Below are positions 21,216-33,118 of a stretch of 64,000 nt of DNA, in pieces; positions within the stretch are counted from its first letter, which is position 1; every line of letters starts with the position of its first letter. A program made the translations under genes and the position numbers. The notes beneath the pieces were generated by a model that was not told the DNA's origin, did no database searches, and saw only the letters and a program-made list of their open reading frames with translations. This DNA is from Progne subis subis. Lineage: Eukaryota; Chordata; Aves; Passeriformes; Hirundinidae. The stretch spans positions 62,001 to 126,000 of the forward strand of contig JAKJHU010000618.1 in NCBI GenBank assembly GCA_022316685.1, in the 5' to 3' direction.

Positions 21216-24200
21216 ATGGCGGAGAGGCCGCTGCCTGCCGCGCTCAGCGCCGGCACTTTCCCCGCCAAGCTCTGGAGCCTGGTGAATGACCCCCGCGTCC
21301 GCTCACTGCGCTGGGACAGCGAGGCCCGGGGGCTGCTCGTAGACCGCTCCCTGTTCGAGCGGGAGCTGCTCAGGCCGAGCGGTGCCCAGGGACCGGCCCC
21401 GCACGCTTTCAGGGCCACACAGTTCCGCAGCTTCGTGCGCCAGCTCTACCGCTATGGCTTTCGCAAGGTGCCGGGCCGGGCTGGCGCGGCTGCGCCGGGC
21501 GATGCCGGGGCCTGGCTCCACTACACCAACCCCTGGTTTCGCCGCGACCGCCCCGACCTCCTGCTCCGCATCAGGCGCCGGGGCGCGGCCAACACGCAGC
21601 GGCGGGCGGCGGGGCCGGAGGGGCGCAGGCGCCCGCCCTGCGACTCCCAGCAGCTCCCCGGGCCGCGGCCGCTGCCGGACGAGCGGCACGGCCGCCCTCG
21701 CTTCCAGCCGCTGCCCAGGGAGCGGCTGCCGCTCGCCCGGCGCCCGCCCTGCGGCTTCCACCTGCTGCACCGGGAGCGGCCGGGGCTGGCCCGGCGGGAG
21801 GGGCCGAGCCGCTTCCAGGAGCTCTACGGGGAGCGGCCACTGCCTGCCCAGCGGGAGCTGCTCCGAGTGCCACCCTGCCACTTCCAGGGCTTCCACGGGG
21901 AGCAGCTGCTGCCGCCCCGATGGGAGGGGCCCCGCAGCCGCATGCAGGAGCTCTACGGGGAGCAGCCGCCTCCGCTCGACCGGGAGGTGCTCTGGATGCA
22001 GCCCTGCATCTTCCAGCAGCTCCACAGGGAGCAGCAGCCCCCAGCCTCCAACCCACCAGGTAGGAGAAGAGTTCTAGCCTTGCTTTTCCAAAAGATCACG
22101 AAAAGCGACCGTTTGAAGTGTTTTCAAACAATGCTCTGTCATTCTGAGACTGAAATTGTCAAGCCTACTAGGAAGGGGCACCTAGAAAGTCAAAAGATTC
22201 TCTGCCTGGTTTTCCTGTGTGCTTCCTGTGATCTTTGATCCAAGGCAGCAATAGAGCTCTGCGTCCCAAAGCCACATTCTGGAGCCTGACTCACGTGTTT
22301 GGGTTCTTGCAGCCGCACCGGGCCCTTCAGCCCCGCATGCTCCAGCTGGCAGTGCTGGCTGTGCAGCATCAACGGCCTCCAGCTCAGCGCAGAATGCACC
22401 TGCGCAAGAGGAGTCACCAGCGCTGGATCTTGGCCTTGAAATTGAGAAGATGATCCGGGAGATCAGGAACTCCCTGCCTGTAAAGGCTCCCTCTGCTCAG
22501 GTAACCCCACTGGATGGGAATGAAAGTGGCTGGGCTGAGAGCTACTGAACGTTGTTACGTAGCTGAGAAGGAAAGGTTTCTTGAGTTTCATTCTTTTCAT
22601 TCCTATTTAGTTATCTAATTATTCTTGGTCAAGCCAGATTTCCCAAAGAAGAGGGAATGAAAAAGTCTTCCCCCACAGTGAGGATGAGGGGTGTGAGCCT
22701 GTGTTGGCCACATTTGGTTGTTCCTTTTCCTTGGCAAGAATGCCTGGTGCAGGGGCATTTGTGGTGATGCTTTGTAGGTTCTACCAGGCTTTGTTTGGTG
22801 GGAAAGAAGGGCAGAGTGTTTGGACAATTGCCACTGAAGGCCAAGTGTCCCGTGCAGGGAGCGGCACGTGAGAGGTGTCTCTGTTGCAGCAGCAGATGTG
22901 GGCTCTGCCTCTTTTGTGTTGTTAGGCCAAGGCAGAGCAAGGGCCGGGCTGCAGCTGCAGCTGCTGCTGCTGTGTGAGCCCTGCCGTGCGTGTGGGCGCT
23001 GCCAGAGCCCTGTGTGGGGATGGGCTGGAGCTGCAGCTCCCTTGTCCTTTTGTTGGACAGATTCAGTCTTTGGATTAGGAATCTGGTTTCTCTTAACTCT
23101 TGCCTCTTCCCAGACTTGCCTGGAGAGTGAGTGTTGGCACAGGCCTTTTTGCAGATTATTATCCGTGTTGGCCAAAGAATATCTCTCTTTCTCGTGATGT
23201 GCAGACCCATTGCCTACAGTACATTTGTGATTGAGGAAGGGCAGACTCAGGGTGGGGAGTGGGGTTTTCTGGATTCAGCAATACCTTATTCTCAAGTGGA
23301 ATGTCTTTTGTCAACTCACACACAGCAGTTTTCAAAAGCATTTTATTCCATAATAAAAGGAAGCCTTACAGGCAATGAACCATCTTTAGAATCTTTAGGA
23401 TTCTGATGGAAGGTCTATTGCAGAAGAGATGAATATTCTGCAGCTGGTCATAGTGAGAAAATCTTTATGTCCAAATGTAATTTGCAGGTGCTTAATCTTG
23501 GGAATTTACTTCCCCAGTGGAATAGAAACACTTCTTGGTTTTCTGACTTTTTTGTCTTTTGGGTTGGTTTTCTTTCTGACCCTACAAATTTACCGATTTT
23601 TGCCACTGGAAAGTTTGTTCCTGGAAATACCCATGGTCCATAAGAGTTTGCCTGGGTCATACCTATGGGGTAGCAGCGGAGGGCTCCAAAAAGCAGCACC
23701 TTGTGATGGATTGTGTGAGCAGCTGGGTGGGTGGGGGTGGTGAGACTCCCAGCCAGAAATGTGTGCTCTGCGTGTGGGTTTGCAGCACACGGCCCCGGGC
23801 AGTGCTGGCAGCGAGCTCTGCCCTTGCTGACAGCCACGTTGGCAACAAGGAGAGCCCCTGGCTTTGTGCTGGCTGATTTCTTCCAGCTTGTGGGATAAGG
23901 CAGGGTCAGAGTGTGAGGCCACGTCCCCTCACTTGGTGTCTTCTGTTTTTCTGCATTCATGTTTTGTCTCAAATGTCATTTTGTAAGAGCTTCAGTTCCA
24001 CCTTGGCCACCCAAATGCTGAGTTGAAACACTTGTTCTGGGAACCGTGTGGGCAGTGTTCCCCTCGTGTTACACGGCCTTTGGGAGTGGAGAAGAACAGT
24101 TACTGTATCCCTGCTGTGATTCCAAGGAAATCCTGAGTGATCTTTGGCTTCCTTTCTTTCTGTTTCTCTTTCAAGGGGAATATTAATGTTGCCCCTGAGT

Positions 24201-24301
24201 CTCCAGGAGAGGACCCCATGAACAGGGCTGCAGCAAGAGGAAGTTTCATCTGGCACCGAGAGCTGCGGGAACAGTTCCCCGGAGCCCGAGGAGCCTGGTA
24301 A
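21216..24301 (+). CDS. Heat shock factor-like protein, three exons
   Basis: HSF proteins bind heat-shock elements through a winged-helix domain. Proposed exons are 21,216-22,059 (donor CAG/GTAGGA), 22,313-22,500 (acceptor TTGCAG, donor CAG/GTAACC) and 24,176-24,301 (acceptor TTTCAAG, stop TAA). All phases agree, giving about 385 residues. Residues 15-121 are the DNA-binding domain: FPAKLWSLV, SLRWD, FRSFVRQLYRYGFRKV and NPWFRRDRPDLLLRI, with an Ala/Gly insert before the last part. Residues 148-275 are an Arg/Pro-rich linker of six or seven imperfect 18-24-residue repeats (FQELYGERPLP type). No HR-A/B coiled coil is obvious. The ATG sits in a GCC-rich context (CGCCATGGCG); an upstream in-frame ATG at 21,048 lies in the LTR end and is less likely. 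It resembles the divergent HSFX/HSFY-like group. The GC-rich region just upstream adjoins the proviral LTR. Confidence 0.8.
22060..24175 (+). other. Introns 1 and 2 of the HSF-like gene
   Basis: Intron 1 is 253 bp and intron 2 about 1.7 kb. Intron 2 includes a GCTGCA-rich stretch (22,945-22,980), but I saw no further exon or recognisable repeat in it. Confidence 0.6.
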
Positions 24302-26280
24302 GGAGAGAGCCCACGTTGGTTTGGAGAGGTGTGAGACGGCTGCTCTGAGCCTGCCTGGGACAGGAAGGGAGAGCAGAAGAGCTGAGTTCTTGTCTGCAGG
24401 GCTGCTGCTTCCTGGTGCCTTTAGTTCCAATCCTGCAGTGGCACAAGCTCCCCGAGCCCTGCCCTCCACGCTTCTCCAGAGGCTCTGACACTGAGTCCTC
24501 TGCTGTGGCAAGAGAGCCGGGACTAAACCTGACCTTGTGGGAGTTGTGTCACCAACCTGTGTGTCCCAGTTTGGTCTGTAACTCAGCTCACAGCACCCTT
24601 CAGCTGCAGGCATTTCAGCGAGGACCGAGGGCTCTCTGTCAGCACAGAGAAAGAACAAGGCTGGGCTTCTTTGGGGGAGCTGGGACTGTCTGTGTTTCAA
24701 GTTCTCTTGGGCGCCATTTGCACTGTGAGTGCTGAGACTTTATCGAGGAACTTCCATGCTTTACACAGTTTTGGAAACTTGGAAGGATCCCTGTTCTCTG
24801 AAGAGCAGGCTTCAAATTCCCAAGGGAGAGTCTGCCTTTCAGGCCATCTTTTACAGTCTGTGATGGAAGGACAATTGCTGCCCAAGGGAAACGTGCACAA
24901 GGGCCAATATTGACTCAGTGTTCTCTTTTCTTCCCAGATCCCATGTGATTGATGTCTCCTGGAGGGGTGCCCTGCATGGCAGGAGGAGACAGAGGGAGAA
25001 CCTGTGACTGACAGGCAGGTAGAATCCCTCCCTCTGTCTATAGTGATATATTTAGAATTATAGTTATATTTATGTATATAATTGTCATTTATAGATATAC
25101 AGTATATTTATAGATCTATAGTTGCTTTTAAATGCTTATATAGTTATAGACTGTTAAAATTAAAATTATATATATATATATTTCTATAGTTATATTCTTG
25201 TATACATACTTGTATCTGTAGATGTACATAGTTACATTTATTTATGTAGATAGTTACATTCTTATATATATAGTTATTTCTATAAATATTCATAGTTATG
25301 TACTTATGGCTATGTTGGTGTTTAGCACCATAGGTTAGTATCAGTATAGGTTTAGACTAGTTTTTAACCCCTTTCCCTGTCTCCCTTTGTGCTTTTCCCC
25401 CTGTGCCCTCGCTGTCCCCTGTCCCTGTGCCGGCTCCGAGCTGGCGGCCGGGCCGGGCGGAGCAGCAGCTGCAGCCCCGGGTGTCCCTGGAGCGCTGGGA
25501 GCTGCCGCTGGCCCCAGGCGCTGTCCCCTGAGGAGCTGCTGAAGGACGGTGAGACTGAGGGGGCTGAGGAGGCGCTGACGCTGCAGGGACGGTGACCTTG
25601 AGCTGCTGGGGGGACTGAGGGCTGTGGGGGAGCAGAGGGCGATGGTGGCCCTGAGGTGACAGGAAAGTGGCACAGGGGGTGAGGGAGTGGTGGCTCTAAG
25701 GGGATGGGATGGGTCTGAAGGGACTGAGTGGGGTGAGAGGACTGTGGGGGGCTGAAGAGACTGAAGGGGACAGGGCTTTGCCAGGGGACAGTGGGGCTGA
25801 GGGGATGGAGGGGGCCAGCAGGGAGCACAGAGGGCTCCGGGACTGCAGCTCTGCCAGGCCTTGGAGCCAATTCCAGAGCCTCCACCTTTGCCACAGCTGC
25901 CAAGAAGAGCTTGAGGACAGGCGAAGACCAACAGGAGCCGGCAGGGAGAAGCTGAAGACCACCAGAGAGAGCAGCGAACAGGGAGCTGCTGCTGCTGCCA
26001 GCCCAGAGCCTGGGTGAGGCCACAGGGCCGGAGAGGCAGGGTGGGAGTGAGGATGGTGTGGGCTTTGGCCCTGGGCTTTGGCCAAACATTTTCTTTCTAA
26101 GCCTCCTGGGGAAGCGCTGAGATTTTCCCTGACTGAACGGCAGGTGCTGCCAAGGGAAACGTCCCGATCCTGACTCAGTGTTCCCTTTGCTTCCCAGATG
26201 TCCCATCTGCTGTCCCTGTCCAGGAGAGCTGCTCTGCACGGCAGGAAGCAGAGATGGAATTAAAAGCTTTGAAGATATGG
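24302..26280. repeat. Tandemly duplicated segment downstream of the HSF-like gene
   Basis: The stretch 24,865-25,000 (CCAAGGGAAACGT, TGACTCAGTGTTC, TTCCCAGAT, CTGCATGGCAGGA) recurs with changes at 26,140-26,260. Each copy is followed by TA-rich DNA (25,030-25,340 and 26,290-26,830). The first copy supplies a plausible acceptor for an additional exon, but joining it to exon 3 gives an immediate stop. A GC-rich patch at 25,400-25,560 may be another old exon; I do not recognise it. Confidence 0.6.
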
Positions 26281-28497
26281 ATGGACTTGAACATAGAGTG
26301 GGATAATTATATGGATATTTATATATGTGGGTTGATAGTTGTATAGGAATATTTCCATATGTATGTTGTTCTATCTGTGTTTAGTTCTATTTCATATGTA
26401 TACGCTCGTGTAGGTATTTCTATTGTTGTCGTGTTAGGTATATGGCCCTTTAAATAGGTATATTACTATTTGTATAAGTAAATATGTCTATTTTTATATT
26501 TACATATGTATATTAATCTATTTATGGATGTAATTCTGTTTACATGTCTCTGCAGATTTATAGCTGTGTATTTGTATTGATACATATGGATGGATATTTA
26601 GATAGGTACAGTTACTTCATCACAGATAGTTTGTTTTCTGTATCTTTTTATATATTTTTTAATGTAATACGTAGTATTTTATCTATATTTACTTCTTTAT
26701 ATTGAGTTGATTATATATGTATATCTTTCTATTTCAACATGTATGGATATGTATATTTCTATAATTGTATTGATTGAGTTCTTGGTTGACGGCTATTTAA
26801 GATGGAGATACAGATATTTTTGTATTCCTAAATGGGCTTTAAGCCTGTAGTAATATATAATAAATTAAGTTGTTAAACACCTAAATGATCTTTGTGTATA
26901 GGGAGTTGTTGTAGAGGTTAGCAATAAATTAAGTTTTTGTTAACTGAAGTTGGTACTTGTATATTTTATTTTTGTATATTTTATTGTAAAAATCTAATAA
27001 ATTCCTTTTTCTAACATAAATTGAGATTGGCATAGTTCAATATTGTCAGCATGGGTGTAGCAATTTGTAATAAACGAAATTTTTCATGTGAAATCAGTTC
27101 TTGTGTATTTGTCGATCATCAGTGCAGCTGTAGCAATCTGCAAGAAATTACAATTGTCAACTGCGATGGATGTTTTGTGATTTGTGCTATCCAGAGCAAT
27201 GAGCAGATGTAAATGCTGGAGGATTTTGGCCATGGAATTCTCCATCCATGCCCAGCACATGCCCCACCTGCACTCAGGCTGGGCTAGGCAAGCGCAGATT
27301 TGGGATGGCAGCAGAGCCACACCTTGGCCAAGAACTCCCTGCAAAGGCCTGCTGAGAAAACTCTGGGACTCCACGGAGCTTAGAACTCCAACCAGAGCCA
27401 GCCAGGGAGGACAAATCCAGCCCCCATGCCACGGGCAGCTCTTTGGGAAGCGCTCCAAGTGTCCCTCTGAAGGTCATCCTGGAGCCCAGAAGCCAACAGG
27501 GATCCTGAGCCAGCTCCGCTGCCTTTGGCAGCACTTTGGCAAAGGAGCTGCAGCAAGGGGGAGGCAGCAGTGACTGTGACTGCTGCAGCAAGGGGATGAA
27601 GGAAGGGCCAGGGACACTTGTGCTGAGATGCTCCAGAATCCAGAGGGATGGGGGAGAACTGGGAAGCAGCAAGTTCTCACAGCCTCTACAATGCTGGAAG
27701 CCCTTGGTGTGCAGTTCCCTGGAGGAACTGGCAGGGGAGTTGCTGCCAGGATCAGCAGGAGCAGGAGGCAGCAGGATCTGCTCCTTTTCCTGCCTCTGTG
27801 TCCAGGTCAGGCTGGGATGGCCCCTGCTGCCACAGAGCCCCTGCCCATGGAGGCTGCAGGGTAAAAGCAATCCCAGTACAGGAGGGGAGGGGAGGAATAA
27901 CTGTGATAACCCAGTCTGCCTTGCTGTGTACTGATAGGCTTTGCAGCAGTGAATATTACAGGTAATGCCAGATTCTAATTTAGCATCATGACATGCTGCT
28001 GCTTCATTGCAAAACTGCCTCAGCATGGGGAAAATCAGCTTAATTTATTGTCAGTTTAGGTAGATGTTGTGATAAACAGTGACACAGATTAAAACAGGTT
28101 CTCTAACCTCATCATGCAGAGGAAGTTTTTGTTGCGTTTTCTTCACTACAGTTTTGAGTTGTTCTGTATCCTTCAGGGAGGTATCCACTAGTGACAGAAA
28201 AATAAAAAGGGGATTATTCATTCTCTTTGAACACACATATGCACTAAGCTGTACCTTAAACTTAGTCAGGAAAAGGATAGATTTTCTTTAGTCAATGCAG
28301 TGTGGAATAAATGGTGTAGGAACAGCCACAATCTCAGATCTAAGAACAGCGTGTTCTTGGTCTGAACAGGACATTGTGGACAAGAAAGCACCACAATCCT
28401 AATGATTCACCTCTTAGGTAAAACCAGAATGGTTCATGGTGTAAAACTAGCAGGTGATGGAAATAACAAATGTCCCTGGGCTGTGGCAGGAGCCACC
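26281..28497. other. TA-rich DNA then unrecognised sequence
   Basis: Positions 26,290-27,100 are TA-rich with many TATATG/TATTTA motifs. From 27,180 to 28,000 moderately GC-rich DNA has open frames on both strands with no family resemblance. I see no gene here. Confidence 0.5.
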
Positions 28498-29154
28498 GAG
28501 GGACAAGAGAGGCTGCTGCTTGTTGGAAAAGTACTTTATGGCATGGCCAGATCAGTCTCAGGAAGGTCAGAGTGTTACAGTCTGTGCCATTATGCAAAAT
28601 GCCTTCCTGCACAGGGTCCCCATGTCCCAACAGAAGCAGCAGCAGCACCCTCAGTACAATGCATTCTATTCATAAATCATCCAATCAGCTACAAACACGA
28701 TGCTATTCCTGTCTTTTTGCACCTCTCCTGGTCTAACACAGTTTTTTCACAATGGCTGTCATTTCTTACACAAGGCCTACGCCTACAGCCCATCTATTCT
28801 GGCTGGCAATGGCAGCAATGCTATGGTATGTTGATGGTACGTCTAAGACTTGGTTAACTTTGTACAAGGTAATGCTACTGAACTTTAAACTGGACTTTAG
28901 GGCTTTTCTATCAACTCATACAGTCTCTTCTTTGCTTAAGGCACTTAAGGTGTATTTTTATTCACCTAAAACTTATATTCCTCACTTCATGTCTGTGTGA
29001 CTTTATGTATCTCAGTTTATGTGAAAGTTTCAAACCAATCCCTGCATTCCTTTCTGCCTCCAAGCCTGTGTGCACGGGGTCCTGGGAGATTTCTTTCTGG
29101 TTTCCAAGAGGCTTGGGACACAACTCCAGGGGTCCATTCCCTCCGCATTCCCAG

Positions 29155-29430
29155 ATCTCCACATAGGTGCAGGTGGTTTCCAGCTCTGACCTCCTGTCCA
29201 ACAGAGAATCCATGGATCCCACCGGTACGGCTATGATGGGCGGGATTTCATCTCCTTCCAGCTGGGATCCAGGAGCTTTTGCAGTGTCTGACGGTGCCAC
29301 CCGGATCACCCAGAGGTGCTGGGAATCCAAAGGGATCATGGTGGAGCAGATGAAGCTTTACCTGGGACACACCAGTGTGGAAGGGCCCCAAAATACATCA
29401 GATATGGTCAGGAGGCTCTGGAGCACAAAG
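29155..29430 (+). pseudogene. MHC class I: MHC class I alpha-2 exon relic (left arm)
   Basis: MHC class I heavy chains present peptides to T cells; exon 3 encodes the alpha-2 domain. Between a CCCAG acceptor and an AAAG/GTGGGT donor lie exactly 276 bp, the normal length of this exon. Reading frames must be switched several times: VVSSSDLLSN, then YGYDGRDFISFQLGSRSF (shifted), then GATRITQRCWES, then KYIRYGQEALEHK (shifted). These match avian class I alpha-2 (RYGYDGRDF and the C-terminal YGQEALE helix). The length is kept by compensating indels, but the frame is broken, so it is a pseudogene exon. No alpha-1 or alpha-3 exon is seen beside it. Confidence 0.85.
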
Positions 29431-30229
29431 GTGGGTGTGGGAGGGGAAGGGGAATTCCCATGGGAATGTGGGATTCAGAAATGGGGGGACTTGAGAGAAT
29501 GCAGGAATTCCCATGGAATTCCCATGGCTGGATCTCACTCTCATCCCAATCAGGTGAGAATTCCCCAACCCACAGCCATGGGAATTCCATGGGGAAATGA
29601 TTTGAATCGATGACCAATCCAATGAGAGCAGTGAAATGAGAAGCAATCCCTGCTGGGATTGCATGGGACACAAATGCCAATCCTTTCCCCAGGCCGGCTC
29701 TGTTGTGCCCGTGGCAGTGCCAGGGGAGTGCCCTGTCCCTGCCCTGAGCCCAGCACGAGCCTTTCCTTGGGTGTTCCCTGCCCTGCCCGGGGCAGGAGGG
29801 CACTGCCAGAGCAGGCTTTGGTGGCCTTGGGCACCCAGATGGCTCCAGCCACTGCAGGTGGCTCCTTGGGAATGTTCCAGAGCAAAGCTTCAAGCAAACA
29901 ACAGTTTGTGGAGAGGATTTCCCCCTTGGCCTGTGCTGGGAGCCCAAGGGCAACAGCCCGGGCACAACAGCCCAAAGTGCTGGAGCTCGGTGTCCCTCGG
30001 CCAGGCCGTGTTCCCTGGCTGTGCCATGTTCCCTGGCTGTGCCAGTGTTCCCTGGCTGTCCCGTGTTCCCTGGCTGTGCCGTGTCCCTCAGCTGTCCCCT
30101 CTCCCTTGCTCTGTGGGGCCGGGGGTGACAGCAGGACCCGGGGCAGCCCTGGGGGAGAACAACCCTGAGCCCCAGCTGGGCCAGTCCCCCCAGTTCCCAC
30201 AGCGGGGCCCAGGTCACTCCCAGCATGGG
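29431..30229. other. No gene recognised (inside left arm)
   Basis: GC-rich DNA with short tandem GTTCCCTGGCTGTGCC units near 30,010-30,080. Open frames on both strands are present in both arms with different breaks, which argues against coding. Confidence 0.5.
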
Positions 30230-31240
30230 CCCTGTGGCTCCCAGTATGATCCCAGTATGATCCCAGTATGATCCCAGTAGTTCCCATTCATCCCTACTAT
30301 AGTTCCAGGCCATCCCAGGGTGTTTCCAGTTACTCCCAGTATGATCCCAGACACTCCCACTACAGCTACAGTCCTTCCCAGTATGATTCCAGAATGATCC
30401 CACTCACTCCCAGATACTCCCAGTATTATTGCTGTAACTTCCTTTATGGTTTCTCTGTGATCGCAGTCACTCCCAGTAAATCCCAGTTGCCCCAAGTGTG
30501 TTTCCACTCACTCCCAGTTGCTCCCAGTAGCTTCCAACATGATTCCAGTTGCTCACAGCTACTCCCAGTCAGCTCCAGCATGATTCCAGTCCCTCCCTGT
30601 ATATCCCAGTTGCCCCAACATGGTGCCAGTTGCCCTCAGCCTGCTCCCAGTCACTTCCAGCATGATCCCAGAATGACCCCAGTCACCCTCAGTGTGGTGC
30701 CAGTTGCTCCCAGTATGATCCCAATTGTCCTCAGCATGGTCCCATTTCCTCCCAGTGTAATCCCAGTTGCACAGACCCACTCCCTCCCAGTATGATCCTA
30801 CTCTGATGCCATCATGATCCTAGTTGCCCCCAGTATTGTCTCAGTAGCTCCCAGTTCCTCCCAGTCTGATCCCAGTTGCTCCCAGTTGCCCCTAGCATAG
30901 ACCCAGTCATTCCAAGTACAATCCCAGTATGAGTCACTATGATCCCAGTCTCACCAGCACGGTCACAGTCAATTCCAGTTGCCCACAGTAGTAGAGCCAG
31001 TCACTCCCAGTTCCTCTCAGTGTGTTCCCAGTCATCCCTAGTATGTTCATAGACACTCCCAGTATATCCCAGTTACCATTAGCATACTCAGTCATTCCCA
31101 GTCACATCTACAGTGGCCCAGTAAGGTTGCAATTTTCCACCAGTAACATCCCAGTCACTCTCAGTCTAATCCCAGTATATCCCAGTTGGTCCCACAATAA
31201 TCCCTGTTCCCCAGTTCTGGTCCTGCTGTGTCCCAGTGTG
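30230..31240. repeat. Minisatellite of CCCAGTATGATCCCAGT-type units
   Basis: About 1 kb of degenerate 10-25-bp units built on CCCAGT and ATGATCCCAGT. The mirror-image copy is at about 54,720-55,830. Related CCCAGT/ACTGGG units fill an intron of the STAG3-like gene (48.0-48.4 kb). Confidence 0.9.
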
Positions 31241-31396
31241 CTCTGATCCTGCTCCCAGTGGGTGCCAATCTGGGGCCCGGTGTATCCCAGTGTATTCCGG
31301 TGCCTCCCGGTGTCTCAGTCCATGCCAGTCTGTCCCAGTCCATCCCAGGCTGTCCCAGTCCATCCCGGCCCCTTCCCAGCAGCCGCCGTCCTTTCC

Positions 31397-31510
31397 CGGA
31401 TCCTGCCCCTCCTGCCCCCCCAAGATGCTGCTGGGGCTCGGGGGCTTCGTGTTGGGCTCCGTCTGCCTGGGCTGGGGCTCTGCCTCCCCTGCGGGAGAAG
31501 GAGAGGGGGG
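31397..31510 (+). pseudogene. MHC class II beta: MHC class II beta transmembrane exon relic (left arm)
   Basis: The translation KMLLGLGGFVLGSVCLGWGS matches the start of the class II beta connecting/transmembrane exon, whose hallmark is a KML-GxGGFVLG run. The rest of the membrane segment is disrupted: GLCLPCGRRR appears only after a frame change. No beta-1 or beta-2 domain exon is seen upstream, where the minisatellite lies. It is an isolated exon fragment; the mirror copy is at 54,560-54,655. Confidence 0.65.
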
Positions 31511-31809
31511 TCCACAGGGGTCGTGTCCCCCCCTCAGAGCACGTAGGACTCCCCCATGTCCCCCCCATTCCGGGCTCACCCCCTTTTCTCTCCCCACAGC
31601 TCCTGACCCAGCTCCTGCTTCTCCCTTGGAGTGGTTTGGGGAGCCCCCCTAGGACCCCCTAGAATCCCCATTCCTGAGCACTGGGACCCCCCACATCTCC
31701 TTCCCCAGCTCCGGGATCCCCTGAAACCCCTTATCCTGCACCGACACCCCCTGCACCCCCTTTCCCGGGTATCCTCTTCTCCCAGCCCCTGGATCCCCTA
31801 TTCCCAGGC

Positions 31810-33118
31810 GCTGCCAGAGCTCTTGGGGCTGGGCAAGGAGTGGCACAACCCCAAGGTTCCCCTCTCTGGGACATCACAGTGCTGGCAGCTCCAACGTTCC
31901 ATGCCTTGGACACGCTCCAAGGGAAGTGTCCAGAGCCACACCCAGTCAGCAAACTGACAGCCACTGAGCACCCCGGCCTGGGCTGATGTGCAAACCTCTG
32001 CACTCAGCTCGGGGAAGATCCTCTGGGCCACCTCCACAGTGCCACAGGCAAGCAGCGCATAGACTTACAAAGCTCTGCCCAGAGCCCACAGGGAAAGTGC
32101 AGAAAAGAACAAACACAAACAAAAGAACCCAACAACAACAACAAAACCCACTAAGAAAAAGACCACTCTGCCCCATGCCAGAACTGCTCCCTCCTTCAGG
32201 ACTTTCAGCTGCACTAACACACAGCACCTGAGAATGCAAGCAATGACCATTCCTCAGGCACATCTGCTGCACCAGCAGCTTGAGGACAGCCTAGTGGAAG
32301 GACTCTTCTCATCCCAGTGGAGAAAGCCTGTCTTTCTTTCTTTCTTCCTTTCTTTCCTTTCTTTCCTTTCCTTCCTTCCTTCCTACCAGCTCCCCTTACT
32401 TTCCCAAACACTCGCCTCTCCACCTCAGCCCTGCTACACCATTGCTACAAGCACCATCACCCGCCCAAAACTGCCTCTTGCTTGCCCGCCTCTTGCTTGC
32501 CCACCCCCTACTCCAACACCCCATCCCCCCTTTCAATCCCTATCCCTCCCAACTTTCTCAAACCCAATCACACTGCAATCCCCACATTACACTGCTCCAT
32601 GCCATGCCACACCACACCAGACCACGACGCCTCTTCAGGCCACCAAGTCCCCTGCAACCAGGCCGTGCACACTTCCAGCCACTCCAGGACAGCCGCAGCT
32701 TTTCTGCCCACTCTGGCCCAGGGCCCCACCACCCTCCCAGGGAACAAGTCCATCCCCACATCCCAGCTCACTTTGCCTCCAAGCAGCAGTCAAGACATTG
32801 CCTGTGTCCTGTTCCTGCAGGCCCTTGCCAACAGGCTCTCCCAGCCACCACTGCCCCTGCTCTTCCATGCTCTGGCCCACAAGCTGCAAGTTCATTTGCT
32901 CCCTCGGCCACCGGCCCAGCCCCAAGCCAGGGCCGGGCCCTTTCCTGAGACCTCTGCCATCACTGCAATGCTCGCAGCTCCGAGGCGGCTGCAGCTCCAG
33001 GAGCCTTTGCACACTGCTCCCGGGGATGCCCAGGCTGCCACTCTTGGCCTGTCTGTGCAGGGCAGGGGCCTGCACTCCATGATCCTGCTGCCTCCCTCCC
33101 AGCTCAGCCTTTGTAGCT
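31810..33118. repeat. 1.34-kb repeat unit, copy B
   Basis: Matches 4,640-4,945 followed by 3,600-4,640, i.e. the same unit as copy A in a rotated order. That is what a tandem or circularly permuted unit would give. The internal CTTT tract is at 32,332-32,385. The first 90 bp also belong to the end of the left inverted arm. Confidence 0.8.

Larger units (their letters stand above)
28498..31900 (+). repeat. Left arm of a 3.4-kb inverted duplication
   Basis: The arm begins at GAGGGACAAGAGAGG and ends near 31,900 (GGCAGCTCCAACGTTCC). The reverse complement of 54,158-57,586 follows it from end to end. Checkpoints agree: 28,498 pairs with 57,586, 29,155 with 56,916, 31,421 with 54,643, and 31,900 with 54,158, drifting by only about 26 bp in total. 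Sequence identity is high by eye, with scattered substitutions and small indels, including a GCA repeat-number change near 28,637. It contains an MHC class I alpha-2 relic, a minisatellite and an MHC class II beta transmembrane relic. Confidence 0.95.

Noticed and set aside
25364..26239. Ser/Pro/Leu-rich minus-strand frame of 291 codons
   Set aside because: Opposite strand to the HSF-related duplication; no homology and typical of GC-rich non-coding DNA.
27274..28026. 250-codon minus-strand frame
   Set aside because: Low-complexity Ser/Leu/Pro composition, open frames on both strands, no family match.
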